Origin: Tuctoria greenei
Taxonomy: Eukaryota; Streptophyta; Magnoliopsida; Poales; Poaceae
Reading direction: 5' to 3'
NCBI GenBank assembly: GCA_036927565.1
Contig: JAYESD010000001.1
Span: forward strand, 75,845,751-75,909,750
DNA: 64,000 bases
Under the pieces are notes generated by a model. It was not told where the DNA came from. It ran no database searches and was given only the letters and a program-made list of their open reading frames with translations. Within the stretch, counting starts at the first letter, position 1. Every line of letters starts with the position of its first letter. Positions 12,127 through 24,083 of the stretch are shown in pieces. A program made the position numbers and the translations under genes.

Positions 12127-14522
12127 ATCCCCTTTAACATGACCAAAGTATGTGATGGTAAAAGAACTTGTTGTGGCCACCTAATAGCTAATGAATTAAG
12201 CCCACACGCCGTGGCATGTGCGCCCACTATGGTGGCACTACTTATAGTCCCTACAAGGGTGCAAGCTTAGGCTGTCAGCCACGTTCACTCACTTTTTGTG
12301 ACCTTCCTTGGAGCGGTTGAATTGCTAGCATCCGTGACTTAAGTCCAGCTCAGTGGCAAATTTTTAAAATAGGATGGGGGCTCACTCTCGACTTCAATGA
12401 TCGACTAAGGGACAGGCTTCGGTCATTACTGCACAATAAGCCCGACCTCATCGGAAGATCGTGCCAGGAGGGCACCACCTCCTTCAGGCATGACATTGAT
12501 GACACCCATCAGTGTCAGTGCTGCCTCCGACCTCAGTCGAACAAAGCAAAACCACAAGAGCCACACCAAGGGGGTGCTCCTCGTAGTTAAAGGGGTGCCT
12601 TTTGCACCCCTATCGCGTCTGCCCCGCCCTACATCAGGGCGTAGCCAGAGAAATCGGTGTTAGGAATCATGCCAAGCAGGCGGCACTCACGCTTGGGTAG
12701 AGACATTGCATGCAATCCCAATATTGCAAATAAAGCATAGACACAACTAACCAAGCATCTAGAAATCAACTCATGCGGGAGAGAATAGTTCTTCCAATTC
12801 AAGTGATCTTTCATTTCAACACATGTAGATACATTAAAATATTTGGAGGTCTCTGTTGGAATATTTGGGCCTAGGCCCAACTATTCTCTATTGAATTCCA
12901 AAGGTGTAAAGGTGGCATTAATCCCACATTGACTATTTGAGAAGAGTAGCACTTATTTATAAGGGAAGCTATTTTCTATGTGTGGAATATGTGAGAGAAG
13001 GATGGCTATAGTCACAAACAAATCACACGTACGCGCGCGTGCGTATTCGCGTATTTTCGCGTGAGTTAACGCGTGACTTATGACTTGCGACGTGGCGACT
13101 GGCGCAGTAAATCTGTTCTCTCTCTTTTTGATAAAACTGACACTAATATGACTTTAATTTGCTGCAATTCATGGCACTTTATGAGTCAGTTTCTGGAAAA
13201 ATAATGGTATGTAGTAACTGATGCAATTATGCTGCAAATACTGAAGTTTATTGTCTTCAGTTACTAGAGTCTAATTGTGCTGTTTTACTGTATACTTAAT
13301 TCTTTCAGTTACTAAAGTCTGTCACTATATATACAGAATGAGTGTCTTCATTCAAAAATACAGAGGTGAACAGACTCACTAGTCCACTGTGTTGAGCGTC
13401 AGCTACAGGCTAGTCCATCCCTCCCGTCGGCGTGTCACCGACGTGTGGGAGAGCAGTGTCTCCGAAACCACGTCCCACTTGAAGAATCTGCACGGATTGA
13501 GGCGAATCAGGTTTTTGGGTAGCGTTCGCGCGACTGCTCGATAGAAGATCTGCTTCATCTACAGTCTTCTTCACACTCCTCTCGTCATTTTTCAAGCTGG
13601 AAGCGTCAGCACTGTAAGTAAAGATGAGTTTTCTACGCATGAGTATGATAGATATAATCTGCTTTATTTGCATGTTGATGTTCATATTTTGTGGACTATC
13701 TGTCATGCGTACTGTTGTAATTTTAGGAATTAATTTTGTCTCTAAAGTGCATTGTTTTCTAACAATCTCTTACAACGTGTGGGGATTTCATACAACGATA
13801 GAGCATGCCTCCCTATGAGGATCAAGAACATATGTTAAACTATCAAAGTATCTCAGCTTTGAAGTTTATCAACATCGAAGTAGGGGGCTAGGAGACCCTT
13901 GCAGATAACATGTTAGAAGAAGCAAAGCCGGAGCGGGAGTTGTATAGAGGCAGACAAACCCTCCTCTGGAGTAGCCTGCAAACCCTTCGGGGATGTTCAA
14001 TGAGAGGACAGTTTGTCATCTGGGGACTAAACAAGAAGACTGACGACCCTCAGAGGCCAGAGTCTGACCACCGTCGTAATGCCATTGTGGCTTCCTTTCT
14101 AGGCATGTCAGCATGAAGGATGCCAGAGTGATGTTCCTATCATCTGTCAAAGAGGATCAAGATAGAGGCCAGAAGATGGGTGCCAGAAAACGAAGGTTGA
14201 AATATGAAGACAAAGGCCATAAGAAGCGGGTGAGAGAATATGTAGTTTGAAGACGAAGGCCCCTTGGTGCCACCTTTATAGGAGGAAACCGTGTGAAGTG
14301 TGATGGTTGAAGGTCAAGGTGAGAATGTGCACGAGAATCAAGGCGATGTTGATTCAAGGCATGCGCGGTTCCAAGCGAACCATTGGGAACAGTTCTCCAA
14401 ATACACCCTTCATTGTTGGTCCTACCGTGTCGTCCCCTCAAGTTCTCCTTGTTTGACCGCAACTCCTTTTTGACTTGTACAAAAGGGAGGGAGTCACTCA
14501 CGATGGTCCCAATAAATCCCAC
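12127..14522 (+). mobile_element. 3' internal remnant of an older Tat-like gypsy element
   Basis: Sequence between the Tat 3' LTR and the LTR starting at 14523. It holds gggggct-type tracts (about 12375 and 13882) and ends cccaataaatcccac immediately before TGTCCCCGTCGG, the arrangement expected just upstream of a Tat-like 3' LTR. No protein could be assigned; minus-strand frames at 14157-14585 and 12629-12880 are not recognisable. A solo copia LTR (12854-13764) interrupts it. Assignment is by position and motif, so moderate. Confidence 0.45.
12854..13764 (+). repeat. Solo LTR of a Ty1/copia-like element (911 bp)
   Basis: Begins TGTTGGAATATTTGGGC and ends GTTTTCTAACA, so the ends TGTTGGAA/TTCTAACA form an imperfect inverted repeat. 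Flanks are gtctc (12849-12853) and atctc (13765-13769), a 5-bp target duplication with one mismatch. Contains a TATA-like ttatttataa (12953-12962). No primer-binding site or coding sequence adjoins it, so recombination to a solo LTR is the simplest reading. Confidence 0.7.
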
Positions 14523-14615
14523 TGTCCCCGTCGGCGGCAACTGGGACCAGGGACTACTATCACTTCCCTTACCCACTGTTGGCAAGATGATTGCAGTTGG
14601 GCTTGACGTTACTGG
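14523..14615 (+). repeat. Left piece of an LTR split by the chromodomain gypsy element
   Basis: Begins TGTCCCCGTCGGCGGCAAC after a cccac junction and is interrupted at 14615. It continues after 39698. The five bases actgg at 14611-14615 are repeated at 39699-39703 as the target duplication of the inserted gypsy element. Confidence 0.55.
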
Positions 14616-17230
14616 TGTAATACGCTAATTTTCATGCATCATGTCCTGTATCCATCATTAAATATGTTTATAAAAAAGAACAAGTTTAAAATGAATTAAA
14701 AACAAAACTACACTTAAGAATTCTGGGAAGTGCGAACTAGTCCAATTTTGATGTGGACTAATCTAATTTCTCTCTGACTTCGGAAGGACTTATCTGTTTT
14801 GCTGCGGACTTGTCTGTTTTTCCCTCTGGACATTTTCGTACTTGCCCGCTCCATTGCGGACTAGTCCGGTATCCCAAATTGCTCGAAATTTTGTTAAGTC
14901 TCGTGACTTGTCCAGACTTGTCCGTTTTTTTCCTTTGACTAAAGTCGGACTTGTCCATTTTTTGCCAAACTTATCTGTTTTTTCCTCTGGATAAGATCGG
15001 ACTTGTCCGATGTCCAATGCAGACTTGTACGATACCTCTCTGACCAACTTCGGACTAGTCTGACTCTTTTCGGACTTGTCTCATAAATCGCGACTCTAAG
15101 TTGATCTTTTGTTTCACGATTTGTTTCCGAGTTTTACCTTAAGTGGGCCTAGCTCTTTTAGAGCCCATGTGGGACTCTAAAACCAACCCCTACTCACCCC
15201 AAACTCGAAATCTATCTAATCCTAGCCTCTACCTCTATATAAACAACATCACCCCTTAGCTTGACATGTATTTGTCACTTTTCCACCACACCCAAACTCT
15301 AGCTCGTGAATAGCCGCCGCCAAAGAGGGAGAAGGAGATCTAGAGCAAGAAGAAGAAGAGGAGGAAACGAAAGAGGATCAAGATCTCCATCAACTTCGCA
15401 TTCTTCATCAACAATTCACCATCAAGTTCTTCATCAACCCTAGATCGTCAAGATCCAAGTGTTACCTCCAAGACTCTTGATTCAGTGGAGTCTTAAACAC
15501 CTGGTATACCTTCTACTTGCTTTTCCTTATGTTAATTCAACCCCGTATCTCCAAATTCACATCGATCTAGAAAACCCTGGTTTGCCAGTTCTGCGAAGTG
15601 CGTACTTGTCTGGTCCCTAGCGGACTAGTCCGATTTTCCTAGTTAATTTCTGTTAAATTAATTCTAAATTGACTCGAATCAACTCCAAACTTGTATAAAC
15701 TTGTTAAAAGTTATAGAAATAGTTAGTAAGCGTTAAAAGAACCTTATTAACTAGTTTTGCCTTGCATTTGCATTAATTGTGCATGTCATGTCATATTAAG
15801 TAAAGTTTGTGCACTCTTTGTATGTGTTTCTTGTCTTGTATGTTTATTGTGCGGATTAGACAGATTTGCGCTAGAGAGTGCCGCGGAGGATCTCAAGCAC
15901 CAAGAGTTTGAAGGCTTTGACCCGAACCAATACCAAGAGCAAGACGAGTGTCCTTGAAGCATATTGATCCCATTTTGAAATAAATGTTTTGTTTACAAAA
16001 TTGCATGATTGTGTCAATTCGATGGGAAACCCTATGATAGGAAGTTTAATAGATTTGTTGACCACCCTTTTCACCTGGAATACATGGTAGATAGTCGGGT
16101 TGGGATCTTTACCTTTTTGCTTCGCTTAATTAATTGGGATGGGAAGACAACTATACCACTTAACTTACTTATGTACTTATGAGATTACGATTATCATGAA
16201 CTGGTTAATATGATATAGTAATGGGTGATCTAAGCAAGCATGGTAGGTGGATGGGTTGAATGTTATGGTGGTTCGCTTGCTTTAGATCTAAAGACTGGTT
16301 CGTGGAGCGACCATTCAGGATTTATAGTGCCACCACGAGGCCAAGTATGGATCCGACGTAGTTGATTAATTAGGGCTTTGCTAGTGCTATTTGGACCATT
16401 AAGAATGCTCAGGGAAGGGGTAGTCGAATTGAGTTTGTTGATAATTGGTGGGACTACCCTAGGCTCCGAATGGCTCAATATGGTGCCCTTAGTTGAAGAT
16501 GTGTGTAGTTGGAGACATCGCCACCGATGAAACCTCAGTGGGGTCTAAATATGCTAGTAATCCCTTTGTAAAGGCTATTTTGTGATCTCTTAGCCATACA
16601 CCTATGGTAGTGTTTTGGCATAATGGAGGTTTTTCTTTAGTCGTCGGCGGGTGATGAAATCACAAACACGTGGGTAAAGTGGTATAAACTCTGCAGAGTA
16701 ATAAAAACTATCATGATAGTCGTGCTCCCGATTATGGGCAACCTGGACTCTCACATGATTAGGGGAACACTTGGTATTGGGATGGTTTGGTAATGGTTAT
16801 GGTTAATAATACAATTATGGGTTGTTATGAATTAACTTCTGATATTGACTATGGTTATTAGTAATGAGAAATCTGGAATATGGATGATGGTAATGAATAT
16901 GGAATGGTATTATGATGATTACATGGTTTATGATGGGTCTACTTCACATACTTATAAAATATTGCTTTTTAAATGTTTTAATGTACTTTTTAGCACTTAG
17001 CCTCTATCATTGTCGTCAATTGAATTAGCTACATGTCATACTTTCCACACTTGCTGAGTACGACACATACTCACCCTTGCAATTCCCCCACCAACAGTTG
17101 GAGGTCAGGATTGGGAGTATCACAATGATAATGCGGAGTTCTAGGTCGTGTCTACCATCAGCTTTGCATGTGGAGTGTTGGAGTTGCGCTATCCCTTTTT
17201 CCTAGTTGCTTAATTAGTTGATTTCCGCTG
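14616..17230 (+). repeat. 5' LTR (incomplete) of the chromodomain gypsy element
   Basis: Collinear with 36867-39498 of the 3' LTR over its whole length, including the TATA box ctatataaac (15235-15244), and then stops at ...gatttccgctg where the copia element begins. U3 (14730-15090) carries a dense array of ggactagtcc and ggacttgtcc motifs. The start is TGTAATACGC where the 3' copy has TGTAACACCC. Confidence 0.85.
14735..15090 (+). repeat. Array of GGACTTGTCC / GGACTAGTCC motifs in U3
   Basis: At least a dozen copies of a 10-12 bp motif (ggactagtccg, ggacttgtccg and variants with gactagtc) recur at irregular spacing. ggactagtcc is a perfect palindrome. The same array is in the 3' LTR at 36995-37340, and single copies recur downstream of the leader (15600-15640 and 37870-37900). 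Could be transcription-factor sites; function unknown. Confidence 0.7.
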
Positions 17231-18696
17231 TGAAAGCATCTAGGGCCACATAAGGTATGGTTTCGGTGATTAATGACAACCGTTGGATATCACTAATAAG
17301 TTTGTGGATGCAAGGTCTCTCATATAATTCATCACATTTAATGGACTCTATATATATATCATCTACTGCTCATTGGATACAATTGGAGACCCCTCATCAA
17401 ACTATTTTACGAGGTCAATCGATTTTCATGAAGACTAAAAGAAAAAGCATATATGTCAAAATGATTTCATCAAAATTGACAGCACACGAGACTTAGTCGT
17501 CATCAGAAGAACATTTCAAACCAATGTCTAAGAGGTCACTCGTACAAATTCCAAAAGAATCACTTAGAACAACTCAAAGCAGACAAAATCTACTCACCGG
17601 ATCATCCGATGTATCCAGAAAAGACTACATCGGTTAAGTTGGCTCAACAGCAGAAAAAGACCTCAGACTTGGGTATACACCGGATCATCTGATGATGAAG
17701 CAAGTGTTACATCGGTCGATCATTCCAGTAAGCAATTTCCCTGGACCAAGTGTAACACCGGACCATCCGATGTACAATTATAACACATCGTTCAATCATT
17801 CCAGTAAGCATTATTTCTGGAGCATTCTGGATCAAGTGTCACCGGATCATCCGATGTACAGGTGAATACAAGATTTGTCGATCAACGGTCATATCTGACA
17901 CAGTGACATCAACTAATTTGTATTCGACCGATGACAACTGAAGGGAGAACATCGGATCATCCGGTGTTTGCAGAACAGTGATGTCAGCCTACTTTTCCAA
18001 CGGCTATCTCGTGGAAGCTGGCTATTTATACCCTTTCAACCAGTCATTTCGACAAGTCTTGATGCCCAGAGCTACCCTACACATTACCAAGCATTCAAGA
18101 CATTGAGCAACCACTTCCACATCATTTACACCACTTGTACACAAAGAGATAGGCTAGAACTTGCTAGAGATGATGCTTGTGTGCTTCCATTCTTGGTGAT
18201 TGGAGTCTCTAATATAGTGAGAGCTGTAAGGGAGTGTCTCTTGGTGATTGCATTCACTGTGTAACAGTCGGTGATTGGAGAGATCCTTTCGGAGCTTGCC
18301 AAGTCGGTTGTGGAAGCCCGGAAGATCAAAATTGTACAAGGCTTGAGCTCCACCTTGCCGGAGATGGCGAACGGAGACTTTTAGTGAAGATCCCTGGTCT
18401 CGGTGACTTGGGAGTGGCTATACCCTTTGGTGGGTGCCACAACGTGGATGTAGGAAGGTCTTGATGATCTCGCCGAACCACGGGATAAATCACCGTGCCC
18501 TCGTGTCTCCTCGGGAGTTTGCACACTCTTCCTTTCCCGTTACACTTATGCATTTCATATACCGCAAACTTATTATTCTCTTGAATGCATAGGTTGTTTG
18601 CATAGGGAATTGGGCATTCAGTAGTTATGTTTTTATTGCTTTAATTTTTGAAAAGAAGCCCAAATCACCCCCCCTCTTGGGCATTCGATCCTTACA
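17231..18696 (+). repeat. 5' LTR of the SIRE-like copia element (1466 bp)
   Basis: Starts TGAAAGCATCTAGG and ends TCGATCCTTACA just before the primer-binding site. Contains a TATA-like ctatttata (18022-18030) and at least five copies of accggatcatccgatg-type palindromic motifs (17595-17965). The host-side junction matches the position where the intact gypsy LTR copy continues with cattagttc. Confidence 0.8.
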
Positions 18697-18698
18697 AT

Positions 18699-18710
18699 TG
18701 GTATCAGAGC
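18699..18710 (+). other. Primer-binding site (initiator Met tRNA type) of the outer copia
   Basis: TGGTATCAGAGC two bases after the LTR end CTTACA; the same site occurs at 25709-25720 in the inner copia. Confidence 0.9.
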
Positions 18711-18756
18711 AAGGTTGCTCATTGGACCATTCTAACTTCACCGCTAGAGAGCTAAA

Positions 18757-20328
18757 ATGGCCAAGATTGGGGGTTCGGTTCCCATCTTCGAGGGCAAGAA
18801 CTTTGCCTATTGGAAAGCACACATGCGTGCTTATCTAGAGGATATTGCTCCCGAGGTATGGGAAGCGACCCATGCGGGGTTTTGTGAGCATAACTATATA
18901 GGTGATCAAGTCAAGTGGGATGCAAAGGCTAGAAATGCTATTTACGAATACATTAGTCAAGATTTGTTTGCTAGGATTGCTAGCAAACAAAAGGCTTCTG
19001 AAATTTGGGCTTGCTTGATTGAAATTCATGAGGGATCTTCTCGTGTTAAAGAACTAAAGTATCATATGCTTAAGGCCAAATATGATGAGTTCAAAATGCT
19101 ACCTCATGAAAATGTCAATGAAATGTTTTCTCGCTTGAATGTTCTCATTGAGGAAATTAATGGTCTTGATATTGCTTCTCTTGGCAAGGGACTCATCAAC
19201 CGCAAGATTATTATGCTTCTTCCTAAGCCAAAGTACAACATCATCAACTCCATGCTTCAAAAGGAATCTCATGATCACATTGAAGTTTCAGAACTTATTG
19301 GAGAGATTCGCGCTCATGAGATGAGTGTGCTTGGGATGATGGAGGAATCATCGTCAAAGACAATTGCTCTAAAGGCTTCCACCAAGAGAACAAATCTCAA
19401 GAAAAAGAAAGTGATCGATCCTAGCTCAAGTGAAGAAGAGCAAGCATCAAGTGAAGATGACGATGATGAGCTTGCATTGATGATGAGAAAATTCTCTCGC
19501 TTGAACTTCAAGATTGCCAAGAAGGGATACACCTTTGATCCCAAAAAAAAAACATTTCTACCAAGAAAAGATGACAACAAGACTTGCAATAATTGTGGTG
19601 ATCAAGGCCACATCTCCTATGATTGTCCAAAACCAGACAAAAGAAGAGAGAACCACAGGGGCAAGCATCACAAGCTTGAGCATAGTGAGGATGATGAAGA
19701 AGAGGTCAAGACCAAGCCAAGATTCTTCTGGAAGAAGAAGTATGACAAAGGCAAAAAGGCAAAACTCTTTCCAGAGAAGAGAAAAGGTCAACAAAAGGTG
19801 TTCATGTGTGAGGCAAATGAATGGATCACCGACGAAGAATCTAGTGATGAAGAGAGTGAAGTTGAAGAAGAGAGTTTGGTCGGCCTTGCCATTGCCAACA
19901 ATTATGATTCATCTCTTCGTCCACCTCCCATGTGCCTCATGGTAAAAGGTAACACCAAGGTATGTGATGACTCTAGCGATGATGAGCTTTCCCCCAATGA
20001 CTTAGCTTCATTGATAAATGAATACCACACTATCATTAAAAGGGAAAAGAGTAAGGTCAAGGCTCTTGAAGAAGCTCGTGCTAAGCTCGAGAGTGCTAAC
20101 CTCGATTTGCTTGACAAGTATGAAAGCATACTTAAGGAGCATGACACGCTCAAATCTCATGTCAAGCAAGCTGAGGAGGATAAGGCTCAAATCAAGCTAG
20201 ATCATCATGAGCTTGACGTAGCACACCAAGCACTCTTGGGAAAGCACAATGAGTTAATCCAAGAGCATCAAGTACTTAACCTTGCTTATGAAGTTCTTGA
20301 TCAAGAATTGAAAACTATAAAGAAATAA
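18757..20328 (+). pseudogene. gag: copia gag (front 523 residues) of the SIRE-like element
   Basis: Open from MAKIGGSVPIFEGKNFAYW, the typical copia gag opening (UBN2-like gag domain, residues 1-210), followed by an acidic/basic linker, a CCHC zinc knuckle CNNCGDQGHISYDC (about residues 279-292), and a coiled-coil tail (about residues 410-523, rich in E, K, L). A TAA at 20326 cuts it short: the next 185 codons continue the same protein in frame up to a second knuckle-like motif CQHYEVTGHHTREC. The gag would bind RNA and form particles in the cytoplasm. I call it a pseudogene because of the stop and the missing 3' LTR. Confidence 0.8.
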
Positions 20329-23300
20329 ACCCTTAATGATAAGGCATCTATTGTTTCTCATGCCACTAATGTCTTGCATAAGTCTTTGCCTTTGAAAGAG
20401 AATGCTAGGGAGAAGGATTTGTTGGATGAAATTGAAAGTCTCCGCACTAGTGTGGCAAGACTATCTAATGGAGAAGTCAAGCACAAAGAAATCCTCTTCC
20501 AACAAGCAAAGGCCTTCAAGAAGAGAGGACTTGGATCCTTCCCGGTGCCTAACAATGGAAAGGTGCCCTCACCGGAGCTTAAAACGAGCTTCGTCAAGGA
20601 AGTTGGTTCTTATTGCCAACATTACGAGGTCACTGGTCACCATACAAGGGAGTGTCCTCTTTATAACCGGCCTTCTCCAAAATTGCATACTAACTACAAG
20701 TCTACCTTTGATGATCACTATTATCTCTTGAGTAAAGTAGATGGCAAGGTGAAGGCAAGGTTCATTGGCAAGGACATGGAGGGCATGAAGGGGAAGCTTC
20801 CCAAGCAACTTTGGGTCCCAAAAACACTTGTATCACACATACAAGAACCTAAGTTAGCTTGGGTGCCTAAAATCAAAAATTGAATTCATGTGTGTAGGTG
20901 AACTACAAAGCCGGAAGAAAGCATTGGGTACTCGATAGCGGGTGCACTCAACACATGACCGGCAATGATGGTATGTTCACCTCCATAGAGAACCCCGACA
21001 ATCACGAACAAGTCACCTTTGGTGATAACTCTAAGGGGAAGGTAATTGGGTTGGGTAAGATTGCAATTTCACATGATTTCTCTATTTCCGATGTGTTGTA
21101 TGTTAAGTCACTTAGTTTCAATTTGCTTTCTATTGCACAATTATGTGATCTTGGACTAATGTGCACCTTTGGCAAGAATGATGTTGTCGTGACTAGTGAA
21201 ACAAGCAAAGAACTAATCTTCAAAGGGTTTCGGCATGGACATCTCTACCTAGTAGACTTCTCCGACAAGGATGCTAGCTTGAACACTTGCCTTTCCACCA
21301 AGACAAGTTTGGGTTGTCTATGGCATCGACGCATCACTCACATTGGAATGAGCAAGCTCAAGAAGTCATTCAAGCTCGGGATGGTGATCGGCGTGAAGGA
21401 TGTCACATTTGAGAAGAACAAGCTTTGTAGCGCTTGTCAAGCCGGGAAACAAGTTGTTTCACACCACCCGATGAAGACAATGGTGTCAACCTCCAAACCA
21501 CTTGAGTTGCTCCACATGGACCTCTTCGGACCGTCCACATATCAAAGTCTTGGTGGTAATCTCTATTGTCTTGTTATAGTTGATGACTACTCTCAGTATG
21601 CTTGGACTTTGTTTCTAGGTGACAAGAGTGAAACTCCGGAAGTGTTCAAGACCTTCGCTAAACATGCTCAAAGGGAATTTCAACTTCCCATCATCAAGGT
21701 CCAAAGTGACAACGGCACCGAATTCAAGAACTACAACATTGGGGAGTGGTGTGATCGTGAAGGCGTGAAGCATGAATTTTCAGCCACATACACTCCTCAA
21801 CAAAATGGTGTCGTTGAAAGGAAGAACAAAACTCTCATCACTCTTGCACGAGCAATACTTGATGACTATGGCACGTCCGAGAAGTTTTGGGCCGAAGCAA
21901 TCAACACAGCGTGCCATGCCGCAAATCGGATCTATCTACACCGACTACTTCAAAAGACCCCGTATGAACTCCTCATTGGGAAAAAGCCCAACATCTCCTA
22001 TTTCTGAGTCTTCGGGTGCAAGTGCTACATCTACCGCAAGAAAAGGCTCGGTAAGTTTGAAAGAAGATGTGATGTTGGTATCTTTCTTGGTTATGCATCA
22101 AACTCAAAATCATGTCGAGTATTTAACCAAACCTCCGGTTTAGTTGAGGAAAGTTGTGATGTTGAGTTTGATGAAACTAATGGCTCCCAAGAGGAGAGTT
22201 TTGGCCGTGATGAAATAGATGATGAGCCTCTATGAGAAGCTATGAAGAACATGACCATTGGAGACATCAAGCCTAAAGTTGAGGAGAGCCATGATCAAGG
22301 GGGAGCTTCAAGTTCTAACATCAACACATCTATGGCACCTCAAGTTGACGAAGAAGAAAAAGATGATCCATTGCCGACACGAGATTCACAAGCCACACAA
22401 CATCAAGAAGAAGAAGTCCATGATCCAGTCCAACCACAAGAAGAGCAACACGCATCACCACCGCCAAGTGCTTCACAACCACTTATGAGGCATGGACGCA
22501 TCTCCAAGGCGCATCCGATTGATCAAATCATCGGAAGTCCGTCAAGGGGAGTAAGTACATGTTCTCGCCATTTCGCTACGCTTTGTGAGCACTACTTGTT
22601 TGTATAAACTTCATCCGCAATGATGTTTGGGTGTTGGAGGAGCGACCCAAGGACAAGAATGTCATTGGGACAAAGTGGGTGTACCGCAACAAACAAAACG
22701 AGAACGGTGTTGTGATCCGCAACAAGGCAAGACTTGTGGCCAAGGGTTTCTCGCAAGTTGAAGGACTAGACTTTGGAGAAACATTTGCTTCGGTCGCTCG
22801 ACTAGAAGCCATCTGTATACTTCTTGATTTTGCATCACATCATAATATAAATCTTTATCAAATGGATGTGAAAAGTGCCTTTCTTAATGGTTACATTAAC
22901 GAGCTTGTTTATGTTGAACAACCTCCCAAGTTCGAAGATCTGAGGAATCCTAATCATGTGTATAGGTTGTACAAGGCGCTCTACAGGCTCAAGCAAGCGT
23001 CTAGAGCATGGTATGAACAACTACGGGATTTCCTGATCGTGCAAGGATTCAAGATCTGGAGGGTGGACACTACACTCTTCACCAAAGACGTCAAAAGAGA
23101 ACTATTTGTTTGTCAAATCTATGTCGATGATATTATTTTTGGTTCAATTAACGAAGCTCTTAGCCATGAGTTTGGCAAAATGATGTCTAGGGAATTCGAG
23201 ATGTCGATGATTGGAGAGCTCAACTTCTTACTTGGATTTCAAATCAAGCAACTTTGAGAGGGGACCTTCATCTATCAAGAAAAATATACCAAGGACCTCT

Positions 23301-24073
23301 TGAAGAAATTTGAGATGGGAGATTGTAGCTCAAGAAGTACTCCAAAGGCAACAAATTGTCATCTCGACGCGGATAAGGACGGTAAACCTATTTACCAATC
23401 TAATTACCGTTCCATGATTGATTCATTGCTTTATCTTACCGCATCTAGGCCCGATATCATGTTTAGTGTATGCTTGTGTGCTCGCTTTCAAGCGGCACCT
23501 AAACAATCGCATCAGAAGGCGGTATTTAGGATACTTCGGTATCTCAAGCATACCCCAAGTGTAGGCCTGTGGTACCCCAAAGGTGCTAAATTCCATCTCT
23601 TGGGTTACTCGGATTCGGACTTTGCCGGATGCCGTGTGGATCGCAGGAGGACCTCCGGAGGGAGCCACTTGCTTGGGCGTTCCCTAGTATCTTGGTCTAG
23701 CAAGAAGCGAAACTTCGTTGCTTTATCCACTGCGGAAGCGGAATACATAGCAGCTGGTGCATGTTGTGCCCAAATCCTTTATATGAAGAAAACCCTTTTG
23801 GATTTTGGTGTTAAACTTGGTTGTGTGCCTCTCCTTTGTGACAATGAAAGTGCGGTTAAGGTTGCTAAAAACCCCATTCAACACTCTCGCACTAAGCACA
23901 TTGATATTCGACATCATTTCTTACGGGACCATGAAGCTAAGTGAGACATCTCCTTGCGAGGTGTTAGGTCCGAAGAACAATTGGCGGATATCTTCACTAA
24001 ACCACTTGATGAGAAAACTTTTTCTAGACTAAGGAGTGAATTAAATGTGCTAGATGCATCGAACGTCATGTAA
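20329..24073 (+). pseudogene. pol: copia pol (protease, integrase, RT, RNase H) of the SIRE-like element
   Basis: The end of gag lies at 20329-20883. Then protease with WVLDSGCTQHMTG (about 20925-20965), gag-pre-integrase region with CSACQAGKQ (about 21427), integrase core with HMDLFGPS, SDNGTEFKN and [12 protein letters not shown] with FLNGYINELVYVEQPP and IYVDDIIFGS, and RNase H ending SNVM at TAA 24071-24073. Stops at 20881, 22005, 22202, 23255 and 23942 and a frameshift near 22600 destroy it. The order PR-INT-RT-RH defines Ty1/copia. Confidence 0.85.
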
Positions 24074-24083
24074 GTTGCCATGG

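Noticed and set aside
12629..12880. 83-codon minus-strand frame
   Set aside because: Overlaps the solo LTR start, has no recognised homology and no promoter; too weak to call a gene.
18699..18710. tRNA-like motif
   Set aside because: Only 12 bases matching a tRNA 3' end, placed after an LTR: a primer-binding site, not a tRNA gene.
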